A DNA stretch of 64,000 nucleotides from Sporothrix humicola (Eukaryota > Ascomycota > Sordariomycetes > Ophiostomatales > Ophiostomataceae), in the NCBI GenBank assembly GCA_021396245.1, contig WNYE01000033.1, positions 344,699 to 408,698 of the forward strand, given 5' to 3'. A program made the translations under genes and the position numbers. Position 1 is the stretch's first letter, and each line of letters opens with the position of its first letter. Positions 41,014-52,795 of this stretch are shown piece by piece. The notes below the pieces were generated by a model. It was given only the letters and a program-made list of their open reading frames with translations, was not told the DNA's origin and searched no databases.

Positions 41014-44000
41014 ACTAAACTGGTCGTTGGAAGCTTAAATTTAAGTCTCGGAGGGTATTCTGCGGACTTTGATACATTTAATAATTTCTTTTTCTCTTTT
41101 TTGTCTACTTGTTTTCCGTGTAGTAGTTTCTTTTCTTCCAAGTTCCAATGAAATACCCCCACACTTCCCGCGCTTTTATCCGAGAAAAACGAAATTCAGC
41201 AGCGAACGCCACTGTTGTCCACAATTGCCCACCGTGGTCCAGGTTTTAGTCTCGTATGGGTGAGGGTTTTCTCCCTTTTTTGGCTTTTTTGGCTTTTCAG
41301 GTCGCCCGTCGCCCACAGTTTGCGAAGTTTAAAAAAAGGGGGGACGGTCTCTTGGCCGTTAGCATCGGAGCCAAGTTTTAGACGAGAAGGGAAAAATATG
41401 CGCCACAAAAGCTGTGCCAAGAAAGCAGCCAAGTTGCGGCCTTCCCTTTTATCTTGGCCTTTTGCTTTTTTTCGCCCTTCTTTCTCACGATAGTAAGACC
41501 GACTTTTTTCCTTCCAGGCCGAGCACAATGCTCCGTTGAAGAGGCGTCCAACTACACTGGTCTTAGGCGTCTTCGCACCGTTGCATCGGTCAAAGCGTCC
41601 ACTAGCGACGGTCGTTTTTTAGTGGACGGCAACATCCGCGGCGCTCGAATAGTGGGATTTGTTATGAATAATGCTCTCTTATTATGCAGAGCGACCCCCA
41701 ATTTTTACAGGGGCTACCCTCCTTTTCAGGGTGGCTGCTCCTTGGTCCGTTTTGTTCCTGTTGTGTTTTGTTTTGTTCAGACCCTCCCAGTTACTGGTCT
41801 CGGCCGACATGAAAATCTTTCCGGCCACTAGGCTGCATTTGCTCTCGCTCCTTCTTCCAGTGTCATACGAGTGGCGCATGAATATTTTAGGGCAAGCTAC
41901 TACCCTACCTTATTTCCTAAGGTGTCTTCCTCCACCGGACAGCGCTCCCGGCAAAAAATCGCGGCAAGCTTACGTTGCACCGCAGGGGTACGTGTTTTGT
42001 TATCAACACAACTCAGGATATTCTAAATGCGCAAATGCGCAGAAATCCTATCTTGGCTCTCGCAGTGGCTTCAGTATCTTGGCGAACTGCTACTACCGAG
42101 ACATTCGTTTTAGTCGGGCTTTCGGGTTTCTACGGAGGACGCCTCTTTTCTTGTCTAGTCTGGTCGTGTCTTGTCTTTTCTCGTCTTTTCCCCCCTTAGG
42201 ATGAGAGCACTTGTATTCAAGTGGCATCCAGTCTGTGAGCATTCTCTTGGAGGCGCAGGGCGTGTCGCAATGGCAAAAGGGGCGCATTATCAAAACACAC
42301 AAAGCTTCAGTGTCACCCTCGCCTAGCGCTATTCCAAAAGGCCAAGCATTCGTAAGCTGCAAATATTGCATCGGCGTTGGACATAACGGGGAACAGAATC
42401 GCCATCCCGCCATGAATGGCACAAAATATTTCCCGTGCAATTGCAGATGAGAATAGAAATAGTCGTCGGAAGAGTAACAAAGTCGATGTCCAATGTACAA
42501 ATACAATTCAACTGCCTGTTCGAGAACAGGCAATTTGCTACTTTTGTTTCTTCTCTTGGTTTTGCTGTTGAAACTGCTCTCCATATCCTCTATATTCAGG
42601 GGGGATGAGGAATCAAACCGCCAAATGGGCAAATGTCACTTTTGCCTTGTTGAACTTCCTTTTTCGACTCCGAGGCAGACGAGGCCCACACTAATTCCTA
42701 CAGCCTGCCACTGACAGTTGAGCATACGCAACAGCACTTGTCGAGCTGAAAACGACAGGTGTAAAAAGAAACTTTTTTCATGCCGATCAATTGAAGGGTT
42801 GAAAAAAGAAAGCAAAACTTCAGTCACTGCACAGGATGTTTTGCTGAGTCTTTTGCACAATCACTTTTTGAAAGCAAAAATCGTGGGGCTGGTATAAGCA
42901 AGTGGACAGGAAGAATATACTTGTTTCCTCGCATCAGGTGATAAGTGGTACATGCAAAGCCGTCACATTCCCGAGAGAACGGACGTCTGACGGTTTTCGT
43001 CTTCGAGAATACGACCCGTCTGGTTGCGCACTTATGCACATGGATCATGATCCGTGCCTGGACGCTTCCATAAGTCGTCTTACAACTGTATCGAATATTG
43101 GAGTATCACTGCGATGTCCGGAATTCGTCGCACTGAGGCCAAATGGAGTATTTCTTATGCGAGAGAATCTGACGGAGCCGAGAAGAAATCTGGCGAGTTC
43201 TGGGTGCTGTTGCTGTTATTTTGACTCGTCAACAACATGCGTCTGATTGTCCAAGTGCAATTGACTGTACTGTCGAAAAAGGAATATACGGCCACACTTT
43301 CAGAGTCCTTTCTCTGCTCATCCCCCCACTCTCGACTCAGCTGCTCTCAAAGTACAGGTACAAGGCGACAATCACATCATATGTACTCCGTACAGACTTT
43401 TCCTCCAGTAATCTGACCAGCAGAACATGAGCGGCCATCCATGGCCGGGTCAAGTCTCGATTTGGGGGCCGGCCCCTGAATGTGACCTTGGCAGACCCAT
43501 CAGGACCCATCCACGACCAATCGAGAAAGTCGTCTCACTGCCCAAACAAGACTCGGCCAACATTGTGTCTTTTCTGTGGGATCCCTGTGTATACGTCCTT
43601 GTACCTGAAATCCAAAGGCCCGGGTCAAATCTCAGATTCTCCCGAGTCTGGGAGTAAATCCTGAGTGAGGTGCATCAGTGACCCCCGTAGCCAAATCAAG
43701 GGAAGGCAATCTACAGTCTCCTGTTCCTGCCCATTCTTTTTCGCTCTTTTTCCTGGAAACGTCTGCGGGGGTTGCTATGTTTCCATATACTCCCGTACAG
43801 AGTGCGATAAACTCATTTTCTTCCACCAGTTCTCGTACATGTACTGTTTCGATTCCCTGGCTGTCTGCACACGCAGAAAAAGAAAAGAAGAAAAGTACGA
43901 CGTATCCTTGACACAACACAACCGAAAAAACTGAGCAGTCACTCAGGGGCTTTCTTTTCGACGTATCATCGAGTCTTCTCCTGGGTTTATGTTGGTGGAA

Positions 44001-44284
44001 TCGTGGTATTTTCCCAAAATACAACACCCAACACCCCAGGTCGAAAGGGATGGGCATGTCAGTCAACAACAACGAGAAGGATATTTGATGCCCTGTGTCG
44101 TCTTCTTTTCTGAATTTTCAAATTTTGACGCCGATCTTGTTCATTTCTGTTCAATAACCCCGTCAACAGCAAGGAATCTCTGGATCCAGGTGACAGACGA
44201 CGACATCAACGACGACATCTCACAGGGCATCTCGCAGGGCATCTTGCAGGAAATCCCACAGAACACCCCGTCACAACCGGCATC
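41014..44284. other. long intergenic gap without a recognisable gene
   Basis: 3,271 bp, the largest gap outside the AT-rich block. Base composition is near 45% GC with T-rich stretches (41060-41120, 41440-41510) and no RIP-like bias. Several open frames of 110-180 codons exist (for example minus strand 42093-42584 from an ATG), but none shows a domain, a signal peptide or clear codon structure. No tRNA, 5S rRNA or terminal repeats were recognised. A palindromic GTACTCCGTAC lies at 43383-43393. The last 150 bp are the leader of the rhodopsin-like gene. Confidence 0.45.
44215..44250. repeat. 12-bp tandem repeat in a 5' leader (3 copies)
   Basis: Units ACATCTCACAGG, GCATCTCGCAGG and GCATCTTGCAGG lie at 44215-44226, 44227-44238 and 44239-44250, 35 bp upstream of the rhodopsin-like ATG. 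The frame of the gene is open across them, but no in-frame ATG lies upstream before a stop at 44126, so they are taken as untranslated leader. Confidence 0.7.
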
Positions 44285-45823
44285 ATGTACGGCCCTCCGA
44301 TCGTCCAGCATGTCGTGGTTGTGAGCAACTTCTTCACGGCGCTCAGCTTCATCGTCGTTTGCCTGCGGCTCTACACGCGCAGCCAGATTGTCCGCATGGT
44401 CAGCGTCGAGGATTACCTGATTGTCGTGTCTTTGGTATGTAACTTGCAACAAAACTCGTGCATTCGTCGTTTTGACACGATGTCCAACTGTACTGCCTTC
44501 GTCCATCTCGCCGTCCACGCCGCCATTTCACAAGGCGCGGCACCATAGCCAGCATAGCATATCGCCACATCATTGAATCCAATTCTAACGATCTTCCCCC
44601 AGTGCGCGGCAATTGGTTTCCTCACGGTTGAGATGCTTCGTAAGTGACTTTCCTCTGCCCCTCAACACCATGCGCATCACTAACGAAACGCAGAGGTTAA
44701 GTTCGGTCTGGGACAGCACATTGGAGATGTTCCGGGCGAGGACCTGCAACGGTTCTTCCAGGTAAGTGCCGGATCTGCACTCACGATACTTCGTGGTCAC
44801 TGGCTTCAATCCGTTCAAATCTAACAAGCCAAGTGCCTCTGGGCCACGATCCCCGTCTATAACCTGTCGTTGATTTTCAGCAAGCTGTCTATCATCTTCC
44901 AGTACAAGCATGTCTTTGCCGTTCCAATTGTGCAGACCATTTGCTTCTACTTCCTGATCTTCCTGGGCATCTACGGCTCGTGGGCCTTCTTCGGCTCCGT
45001 GTTTATGTGCATCCCGGTTCCCTTCTTCTGGGGCGTCGGCGAGGGCCACTGCCTCAACAAGCTTGCCTTCTGGTTCTCCAACGCCGCTATCAACATCGCC
45101 ACCGACATTGCCATCATCGTGCTTCCCATGCCCCTCATCAAGGGCCTGCAGATTCCTCTGCGCCAGAAGATCATCCTGATGTTTATCTTTGCCGTTGGTA
45201 CAGTGTAAGTTGCGGCAAATAATTTTTGGCTGAGGAATAACTGCGACATCCGCTAACACACTCAGTGTTTGCATCACGTCCATCATCCGTCTCCGGTCTC
45301 TTTTGTCAATCTCAGTGTCCCCTGACACCACATGTAAGTTCATTTATCAAGTGCATTACAAGTTATACACATCCTGGTCGTCACTTACTAACTCTCCCTT
45401 AGTTGCTGGTGTTGATATCGCCATGTGGAGTGTAAGTACATGTTCCCCTTGACCGATGAACATCTACGTAACGTACTAACCGCCCAGAACATCGAGATCA
45501 ACATTGCCATTATCTGCGCATCTGCCCCTGCATTGAAGCCGCTGGTGTCCAAGATCGCCCCCAAACTGCTTGGCTCGTCCATCAACAGCGCGAGCCGGAG
45601 TCGCGGAAACGTCTACGGTGGAAACAGCCAGCGCGCCGACACCTTCGGCATGAATTCGTTCAACCGCAACGCGATGGCATCCGGCACCGGCCGCAACCCC
45701 ACCGGCAGCAACGGCCGTGACATCTACGTCGAGCACACCTTTGAGATCCTGGAGGATGGCGACGGCAAGACCAGCCGTGAAGGCAGCGAGAGAAACCTGG
45801 TGCGTGGTAAGGACTCCGTATAG
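44285..45823 (+). CDS. fungal rhodopsin-like (PTH11/SAT4-type) integral membrane protein, seven exons
   Basis: A 352-residue polytopic membrane protein. Exons: 44285-44434, 44603-44639, 44694-44761, 44834-45204, 45266-45333, 45403-45431, 45488-45823; introns 54-168 nt, all GT-AG, and the spliced frame is continuous. The start MYGPPIVQHVVVVSNFFTALSF leads into LRLYTRSQIVRMVSVEDYLIVVSL, the R-x-Y-x-R...EDY pattern of the fungal rhodopsin domain. Later come YNLSLIFSKLSIIFQYKHVF, ICFYFLIFLGIYGSWAFFGSVFMCIPVP, CLNKLAFWFSNAAINIATDIAIIVLPMPLI and IEINIAIICASAPALKPLV, giving about seven helices and a hydrophilic tail of 90 residues. There is no CFEM domain. Members include the PTH11 family of putative receptors, so surface sensing is possible but unproven. 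Confidence 0.85.
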
Positions 45824-46500
45824 GGTCCTTCGTGACTGCTAAAGGGAAGCCAAGGAGATTGGTTCTGGCTGTGGAAGTGTGTTTTGTTATCGATCTGTAA
45901 AAGTATGACTGTACAATTAGACTATGGGATTGAGATGGATCAAGTTTAGAGAATAAATGAACTTCATATGGCCACACCCCAAAACTTTATTGTCCCAATA
46001 CTCAAGAAGGCCTAGGTGATATGATGGAAACGTGTTGTAGTACAGGGCCCCGTGATAGAAAAAGGATATGCTACATAATCAGCCGTGTAAATGACACTAG
46101 GGCTGCATTTTATTTTGGTTTTGTTTCGATGAGAAATAATTCAATGCGAAAATAAACAAAAATAAAAATTGGCAAAACCAAAAAAATCTTCGTTTTTATA
46201 AATATTTAGCATACAAAAGACGAAAAAAAGTAAAATCATTTAAATGTCTAGGAAGTGAATTGTCTCCCGGCAAGTTCTACAAACAAAGTTGTACGGAAAC
46301 GGAGAGAAAATAGAGGAGACAATGTTGCCTCACAAAAAACAAAATGCAGATAACGAAAAAGATGTCATGAAAATAAATGCAACTGACGAGATAATGCAGG
46401 AATACTAAAAATTCCAGTACTTCCAACCGTTTCTGACAGAGTTGCAGTCCACGTATAGTAATGCACAAAATTGAGCCACACACAGCCACCTCCTATCCAA
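45824..46500. other. intergenic, convergent 3' flanks
   Basis: 677 bp, AT-rich from 46090 to 46330. No gene seen. Confidence 0.5.
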
Positions 46501-48084
46501 CTAGTACCCTGACCCATCACTCCAGACACATGTGAAGCTCTCGGCCTGGTTAATGTCACCATAGCCAAGATACTGTAGCCTTTGTGGGTAGGGGCACAGA
46601 TTTCTTGAGAGGGCGCTGGAGTTTGCGGGCAGAGTATCTGGCACAATGCCGTGTTCAACCCAGTCTGTCAGAGCGGCCCATGGATCAGTTGGATTGGGCC
46701 CAGTACCACCTCCACAGTTCCCAACTCCAGGTGCAAGAAAGACGCGGTAGAACTCGTCGACGGCGTGCACACCGCCCATTGATTTCTGGAGGCGGTCATG
46801 GTACCTGGTTGTGCCCCAGTGCGTGACAAGAGGATCAGCCAATCCATGGAATGTGAGCAACTTGCCTCCACGTTTCTTGAAACCATTTAGGTCCGGGCTG
46901 TCGGTACCGAGGATATCAGTAAACAGGGAGACGGACTGCTGGAAAGCGGCATAAAACTCGTCAAAAGTAAGACTAGCCGTCTCCGCATCCGGGTCTTGAT
47001 CAACGAAATACGCAATCCAATTCTGTGCCGACGAGAAGGGCACGGGCGTCACGGTTCCATTGGCGTAGGCTGTATTGGCAAGGCCTGAAAACGGAGCACC
47101 TGGTGCAAGGCCATACCAGAGGAACTCGCCTGTTGATGATCTGGCGCCCTGGAGTGTCTTCTGGACCACTTCAGCGTGTTCGACGGTGATCCGGATGCTG
47201 CTCGATGGGCTGGAACAGTTGACAGTTTGCCCAACAAGGCTGCTGGTATTGAAGTGGCAAAGAGATGGCTGCGACACGAGGCCGTCAACGACGCCGTCTG
47301 TGCCATCACAGAAGGCTATGATTGACTCAAGATACGCATCGAAAACACACTGCGGAGGCGCAATAACGTTGGCCATCACCACGGAGGGCCAGAAATCCGC
47401 TGGCGACACCTGTGGCGTGTTGATGGCAGGCGAGTTTGCAAGAATACCATCAAAGTCGCCTGGGAAGTGCTGGGCAGCAAAGTATCCCATGCGACCACCT
47501 GTTGAGCAGCCAGAGTAGTAGGAGTAGACTGGCGACGTCCCGTAAAATGACCTGATGAGTGTCTTGCTCAAGACGGTCATGTCATGGATGGATCGGTAGG
47601 CAAAGTTCTTGATGAGGCCATTGTTGAGATGCCCAGGTGAGGTGATTGCCCAGGCACCAGTGGCCGGATCTATGGTGTTGTTCAACGTCAAGCCGGCATC
47701 CGTGTATGCGGAAACGTAGCCTTGCTTGACAAACGAGGGCAAAGATGACTCGAATCCGGCCACCAAACCACCCCCACCAGTTGCCACAAAGCGGCCGTTC
47801 CAGGACGCCAAAGGCAGCCACACCTCTATGTAGACAACATCATCGGCGTGTGGGTGGGTGATTGTTGTGGAGACGTTGCAAAAGTCGAATCCGGGCACAG
47901 ACGTGTAGTTGAGCACCTCACTGGCCGTGGTGCTAATGATTTGAAAATCGGCATGTATGTCAGATATGCGGATGCCGGCGCAGTCCGGCGTGTGAATGAG
48001 ATGGGCTGATGCGAAACCGGATAGAAGAACTGATAGAAAAACGGATAGCAGAGGCGCCAGTCCATGGGCTGATTTTGAACGCAT
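46501..48084 (-). CDS. secreted tannase/feruloyl esterase-family protein lacking the catalytic His
   Basis: A 527-residue protein with signal peptide MRSKSAHGLAPLLSVFLSVLLSGFASA and many NxS/T sites. The fold belongs to the tannase/feruloyl esterase family (CS-D-HC enzymes), which cleave gallic or hydroxycinnamic esters of plant phenolics. Visible are YYSGCSTGGRMGYF with nucleophile Ser194 and Cys193, and FHGLADPLV with Asp417. The third element, normally APG-x-GHCGGG, reads APGVGNCGGG here: Asn456 stands in place of the catalytic His, while Cys457, the disulfide partner, is kept. The codon is AAC, one base from CAC. The frame is otherwise intact, so the protein may be inactive, repurposed or in early decay. 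An upstream in-frame ATG at 48162 would add 26 residues before the signal peptide and is less likely. Confidence 0.9.
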   Translation of the reverse strand: MRSKSAHGLAPLLSVFLSVLLSGFASAHLIHTPDCAGIRISDIHADFQIISTTASEVLNYTSVPGFDFCNVSTTITHPHADDVVYIEVWLPLASWNGRFVATGGGGLVAGFESSLPSFVKQGYVSAYTDAGLTLNNTIDPATGAWAITSPGHLNNGLIKNFAYRSIHDMTVLSKTLIRSFYGTSPVYSYYSGCSTGGRMGYFAAQHFPGDFDGILANSPAINTPQVSPADFWPSVVMANVIAPPQCVFDAYLESIIAFCDGTDGVVDGLVSQPSLCHFNTSSLVGQTVNCSSPSSSIRITVEHAEVVQKTLQGARSSTGEFLWYGLAPGAPFSGLANTAYANGTVTPVPFSSAQNWIAYFVDQDPDAETASLTFDEFYAAFQQSVSLFTDILGTDSPDLNGFKKRGGKLLTFHGLADPLVTHWGTTRYHDRLQKSMGGVHAVDEFYRVFLAPGVGNCGGGTGPNPTDPWAALTDWVEHGIVPDTLPANSSALSRNLCPYPQRLQYLGYGDINQAESFTCVWSDGSGY

Positions 48085-48649
48085 TCTGACGATGGTGGTG
48101 CTTTCCTCAAGAAATGGAGCAAATCTACTGACACAAAAAAAGGGAATGCATTTTTTCCACATTATGTTTTATGACATGGCGAGATTTTATTGTTCAAGTC
48201 ACGAAAATACATTATTAGCAATAACCATCACGTCTCCGGCTTCAGCAAGACGATATGACACGAAACTGGTGGGGTAGGCGAGTCAGATTTTGATGTCGGA
48301 AAGCCAACAAATCCCCGCAACGCAAAATCTTGTTGACATCCCGGGCCAGACACGGACCCATCCGAGGGCCAAGTCGGGGATGTGGATCCCAAGCTCACCA
48401 AAAACCGATCCCTCGTCATCCGACCCCGGAAAGCCGGGGTTTAAACTGGGGCCACTGCGGGGTACAGCGACAACCACGAAATAACGAGCTGGGGACATCT
48501 CCATTTTCTCTCCACAATTTAGGATCAGCGTTACTTTGCCGGGACAGATTTTCCGGCACTCCAAGTGTGCTGATGTGTCAGAGAAGAAAATAGACCTGAT
48601 GAATTCAAGAAAGATCGCAACATGAGTTTGACCATCAATACCAGGACAG
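48085..48649. promoter_or_regulatory. divergent promoter, tannase-like and bZIP genes
   Basis: 565 bp between divergent starts. GC-rich with several CCGGGG/CGGACCC-like elements at 48340-48460. No gene is supported. Confidence 0.5.
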
Positions 48650-50209
48650 ATGGCAGAAGATCGATACCACGCGACATCTCGTGGAGGCGGGACTGGAGAC
48701 AACTCCACGGCAAACTGGAGAATCCGAAAGCGCGAGCAAGACAGACGGGCGCAGCGTGCAGCACGGGAGAGAAACAAGCGACGAATTGCGGAGCTCGAGT
48801 CGACTGTGGATATTCTCAGCGGCCACGGGGCAGGACAGCAGATTGCCGTTTTGAAGAGACAACTGGAAGCCGCCACTCGGCAGAAGAATGAGCTAGAAAG
48901 GACATTGGCAACCATCCAGAGAACTATCGCATCAGCTAATATATCGGCATCCAACGCTGCCGATGAAAACACAGGAGGCCGCTCCCCGTTCATATTCTAC
49001 GGTGAATGACCTTGCGCCAGATGGTGCTGATGTTACCGCCACCCGAAGCGACGTATTGGCGGAACATGCAGCCTACTTTGACTTGGATCTCAGTGGGGGT
49101 GTTGGACTTGAAGGTAATATCCCACTCTCGGAACGCATGTCAGCTTCTGCCTTTCTGATGAGTTTCAACTGACACTCAACTGAGTTTTCTGATGAACAGA
49201 TACCGTAGCCGAATCGACCACACTGGATGCTCCAGAAATCTGCGACTGCGTTGCACCGCCAGCAACACCCCAACAAGAGATTGTCTCCGGGTGCATCCGC
49301 AGCACGTGGCGCTCGGCCAATGAGATCCTGCGTGAGCCGTGCGACCTGTCGCCATATGCACTCCAAGTAGAAGAAGAGTTGGGAGAAGACATACCCGTCC
49401 GCGTGGCATTGTACAGATGGGACCATGTTCGCCGCTCTGGTCCACTGACACCGCTATGGGAGAAACTGCGTAGAATCGACGAGCTGCAGTTCAGCGGCTG
49501 CCATCAGGTCGAAAGACTGGCCATTCTGACGTTCATGCACATGTTGCTCCGGTTTCACATCAACCCAACCCATGACAACGGCCGTGAAGTTCCACAGTGG
49601 TATCTTGAAGCGTATGTCTCACTTTTCGAATTTTGCCCCGTTTTTGCGTCGAATACTGACGATACGCAGACCGGCACACATCATGTCGTCCTCCTACGCT
49701 ATCAAGTTCTTTGTCTGGTATGTTTGTATATGACAAGAAGGGCTGTGCGTGAGGCACAAAATTAATCTGACTCTCGACGTAGGCCCGGTGTACGAAATCG
49801 TTTTATTTTCTCTCAGCACCGATACTGCTCGAATCGCTTTTGGGAGCTCTTTGTCGACGGGTTTCGTATTGCGTGGCCGTATGGACTCCGAGACTGCTAC
49901 AAACAGAACACACATACTGGGCGGTATTCGCTGTCGGCCGACTTTCAGCGGCACACGCGCGACATACGATGTTGGACCATGTCGCCGGACTTCTTGAACG
50001 AATACCCGGAAATGTACAGTGACATTCCGATCTCGGAGCCGTCACCACGGTATCTTGGTCTGCCAGGGGATACGGGGCCTCTTTTTATCACGGAAGGTGG
50101 ACTACCAAGCCGGGCTGGCACTGAAAGAGTTGTGGAAGATGCCAGTGAAAGCCGACTCGAAGATGTTGGAGAGGAATCTTTGAGCGTATATGACGGGATG
50201 TCATGGTAG
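48650..50209 (+). CDS. bZIP transcription factor with DUF3425 domain, five exons
   Basis: A 426-residue regulator assembled from exons 48650-49001, 49072-49113, 49200-49611, 49670-49717 and 49783-50209; introns 58-86 nt, all GT-AG. The basic region is RKREQDRRAQRAARERNKRR followed by a heptad-like segment (IAELESTVDIL...IAVLKRQLEAA...LERTL). The C-terminal DUF3425 region shows VERLAILTFMHMLLRFHINPT, VPQWYLEAPAHIM, FFVWPGVRNRF and FWELFVDGFRIAWPYGLRDCY, the pattern of fungal bZIP-DUF3425 proteins. At the position of the near-invariant Asn of the bZIP basic region this protein has Asp (QDRRAQR). Exon 1's donor at 49002 and acceptor at 49071 are inferred from frame; the later junctions are firmer. 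Confidence 0.82.
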
Positions 50210-50768
50210 TGTACCATTTTCTGGTCATCTTGAAATTCCACTTCACGGCTCGTACAAATAGAAATGTAAATGATTTTGAGTCAGAAAAATATAGCCACAG
50301 ACTGAATACAACACTCGGACATGTTCTGGGCTAGAATAGGAGGGGGGGGGGGGGGGGGGGTTTGGGAGTGCCGAAGCAAAGCACCACTTCTCCGCATGAC
50401 TGTGGAGACAAATGACAAGTGGGAACAAGCGTGTTCTTCAGATCGGCTCACACTGTGAGCGACGGGAGGGGAAGCGTGTCCAGGCCCCACAAGTCCGTGC
50501 CAAGCCTGCGTCAGGGACCATCAGACTGCCGAGTCAGAATTGCCCAATTGGGAATAAACCATCCTTCAGTGCAATGTGCGGGAGGACAGTGTATTGATGT
50601 GTTGTCGGGAAGGCGGGTTACCTTTGAAGTATTTATTCGACAAGGGGATGATCAACGCATGGGAACGGAGAAGGCCTTCAAAGTCTGAACAAACATTTTC
50701 GCCCATAACTTGTGATTTTTCGACAAGCCTTACATATATTTCCTGTGGCAGTGGCACAACATATCGCC
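50210..50768. promoter_or_regulatory. intergenic, MFS promoter region with G-run
   Basis: 559 bp between the bZIP stop and the MFS start, both plus strand. It contains the 19-G run at 50342-50360. No gene seen. Confidence 0.5.
50342..50360. repeat. homopolymer run of 19 G
   Basis: An uninterrupted G19 followed by TTTGGG, in the promoter of the TRI12-like MFS gene. It could form a G-quadruplex and is prone to length change or sequencing error. Confidence 0.85.
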
Positions 50769-52795
50769 ATGTCTTCTCCGGCAGATGAAAAGAGCCACTC
50801 GGTGGACGAGAACGAGATCCGCAACTACGACATTGACAAGTCGTCAGACCTGGCCATGGCAGCCAATGCCAACGCATACAAGGGCGATGACTCGGATGGC
50901 AAGATTGACTGGACGATCAAGTCGGCGTTTGCCATGTGCTTCCTTGCTGCCCTGTACACAGGTGTGTGAAGAAGCGATGATCATGACATTTTTGAAATAC
51001 TAACACCAAGTAGCGTCGATGATCATGCTGTACTTTACCGGAGCAGCCTTGTCGTACATTGAGAAGGATCTCGGTGCAGCCAATACGGGAACCTGGCTGC
51101 CTGTGAGCAACACCCTCGCCATTACTGCCGTGGCACCGTTTGTCGGATACCTTCAAGATTTGCTCGGCAGGCGGCACATCACACTGATCGGATCCGTTGT
51201 CATCATGGCCGGACTGGCGATCACAGGGAGTGCAAAGGCATTTGGTGCTGGTGTCGCTGGAATGGCCCTGTGTGGTGCAGGTGCTGCCGTGTGCGAGCTG
51301 ACTGCTCTAGCTGGGTAAGAAATATCTGGAATCTCAACAGAAAGAGACGGCTACTGACATGATCAGCATCTCCGACATTGTCCCCGTCAAGCATCGTGGC
51401 ACATCGCTCGCTTTGATGGTTCTCTTCCTGATGCCATTTACCCCCTACGTCCTGTACGCACAGCTGTTGTCATCACGGAGCACCTGGCGCTGGACGATGT
51501 GGATATCTTTGTAAGTGATCCTCTGGCATGCCTTTCATGTTAGGGATGGCACAAAATTTAGTCTGTCGTATTTCGTCTCTAACTCATCAGGATCTACAAC
51601 GGTGTTGTGTTTCTTGGACTTCTCTTCACGTACTTTCCAAAGGCACATCCCCGCATGGCAAATGTCAAGAAGATGGACATCATCAAGCAAATTGACTATG
51701 TCGGAGCCATCCTCTCGATTGTCGGCCTTACAATTTTGTAAGTCTGATCACGGCCACAAACAAGCCATTACCCGGCAAGGCCCAGCTAACACAGTCAGCC
51801 TCGTGGCTTTGCAGTCTGGTGGTTACAGCCATCCGTGGTCCAGTGCCTATGTTCTCGGCCAACTAATTATTGGCCTCGCTCTCATCATTGCATGGGTTGT
51901 CTGGGAATGGAAGTTTGCCAAGTGGCCAATGGTGCCCCGCCAGCTCTTCCAGGGACAGTACGCCGTCGCACTCTCCTTTTTCGTCGCCTTTGTCGCCGGC
52001 ATCAACTTCTACTCTCTCATCAACTTCTTCCCGCTGACCTTCTCGACTGTGTACGACCCTGATCCGGTGCAAATCGGCCTCAAGGGTCTTGGCTACGGAG
52101 TTTCCGTCTCGTCTGGTGCCATGTTCTTCAATGCACTGCTTTCTGTCAAGACTCTCCATTGCCGTTATCCAATTGCTATTGCATCGGCTATCATGAGTAA
52201 GTACATTTGTATCGGCTCTTCTACTCAACGCCTACTGACACATTTCTATGTAGCCGCTTTTGGAGGCGCCTTGGCTACGGCTGATCCATATAACCCCAAG
52301 CAGACTGTGGCCCTTGGTACTATTGCCGGATTTGGCGTTGGCGGCATCTTGGTTCCAGCTGCCACTCTCGCTCTCATTGTTGTGCCCGACTCGCTTCTGG
52401 CCACGACTGCAGCCTTGTCGCTTTCAGTTCGCACTGTTGGCGGCTCCATCGGCTACACAGTCTACTACAATATTTTCAGCAAGAAGCTCTCTGCGGCCTT
52501 ACCCGGCTTTGTCGCAAATGCCGTCGTCAAAGCCGGCCTTCCCAGCGTAAATGTGGAGGAGTTTGTCGTCACATTCCTGGGCGGCGAAGGTGCAGCCACC
52601 AGTCTTGCAGACGTTCCCGGATACACACCTTCCATTGCACAGGCAGCGACAATGGCCAGTCGGTCCGCTTATGCCTACGCACTAAAGTATGTCTGGTACA
52701 CAAGCATTCCCTTTGGATGTCTGGCGGTTATTGCTGCCTTGTTTCTCCCGTCAATCCGGAAATTTCAAACCAATCGGGTGGCCGTCACATTGTAG
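50769..52795 (+). CDS. MFS transporter, TRI12-like, six exons
   Basis: A 574-residue transporter. Exons: 50769-50961, 51014-51314, 51367-51510, 51591-51737, 51799-52196, 52254-52795; introns 52-80 nt, GT-AG, all junctions in frame. An acidic tail of about 50 residues precedes the first helix (SAFAMCFLAALYTASMIMLYFTG). FVGYLQDLLGRRHITLIGS is the MFS signature loop. KHRGTSLALMVLFLMPFTPYVLYAQLL, STWRWTMWISLIYNGVVFLGLLFTYFP and the closing VRTVGGSIGYTVYYNIF are those of the TRI12 group, whose known members export mycotoxin or move siderophores; the cargo here is not known. The gene shares direction with the bZIP gene upstream. Confidence 0.87.

Noticed and set aside
42093..42632. Minus-strand open frame of 179 codons in the large gap
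   Set aside because: It starts with TTG; even from the internal ATG at 42584 nothing recognisable is encoded and composition does not differ from the surroundings.
43430..43660. Possible relation of this segment to 48290-48440
   Set aside because: Both are GC-rich with shared short words such as GACCCATCC, but no alignable repeat was found by eye.
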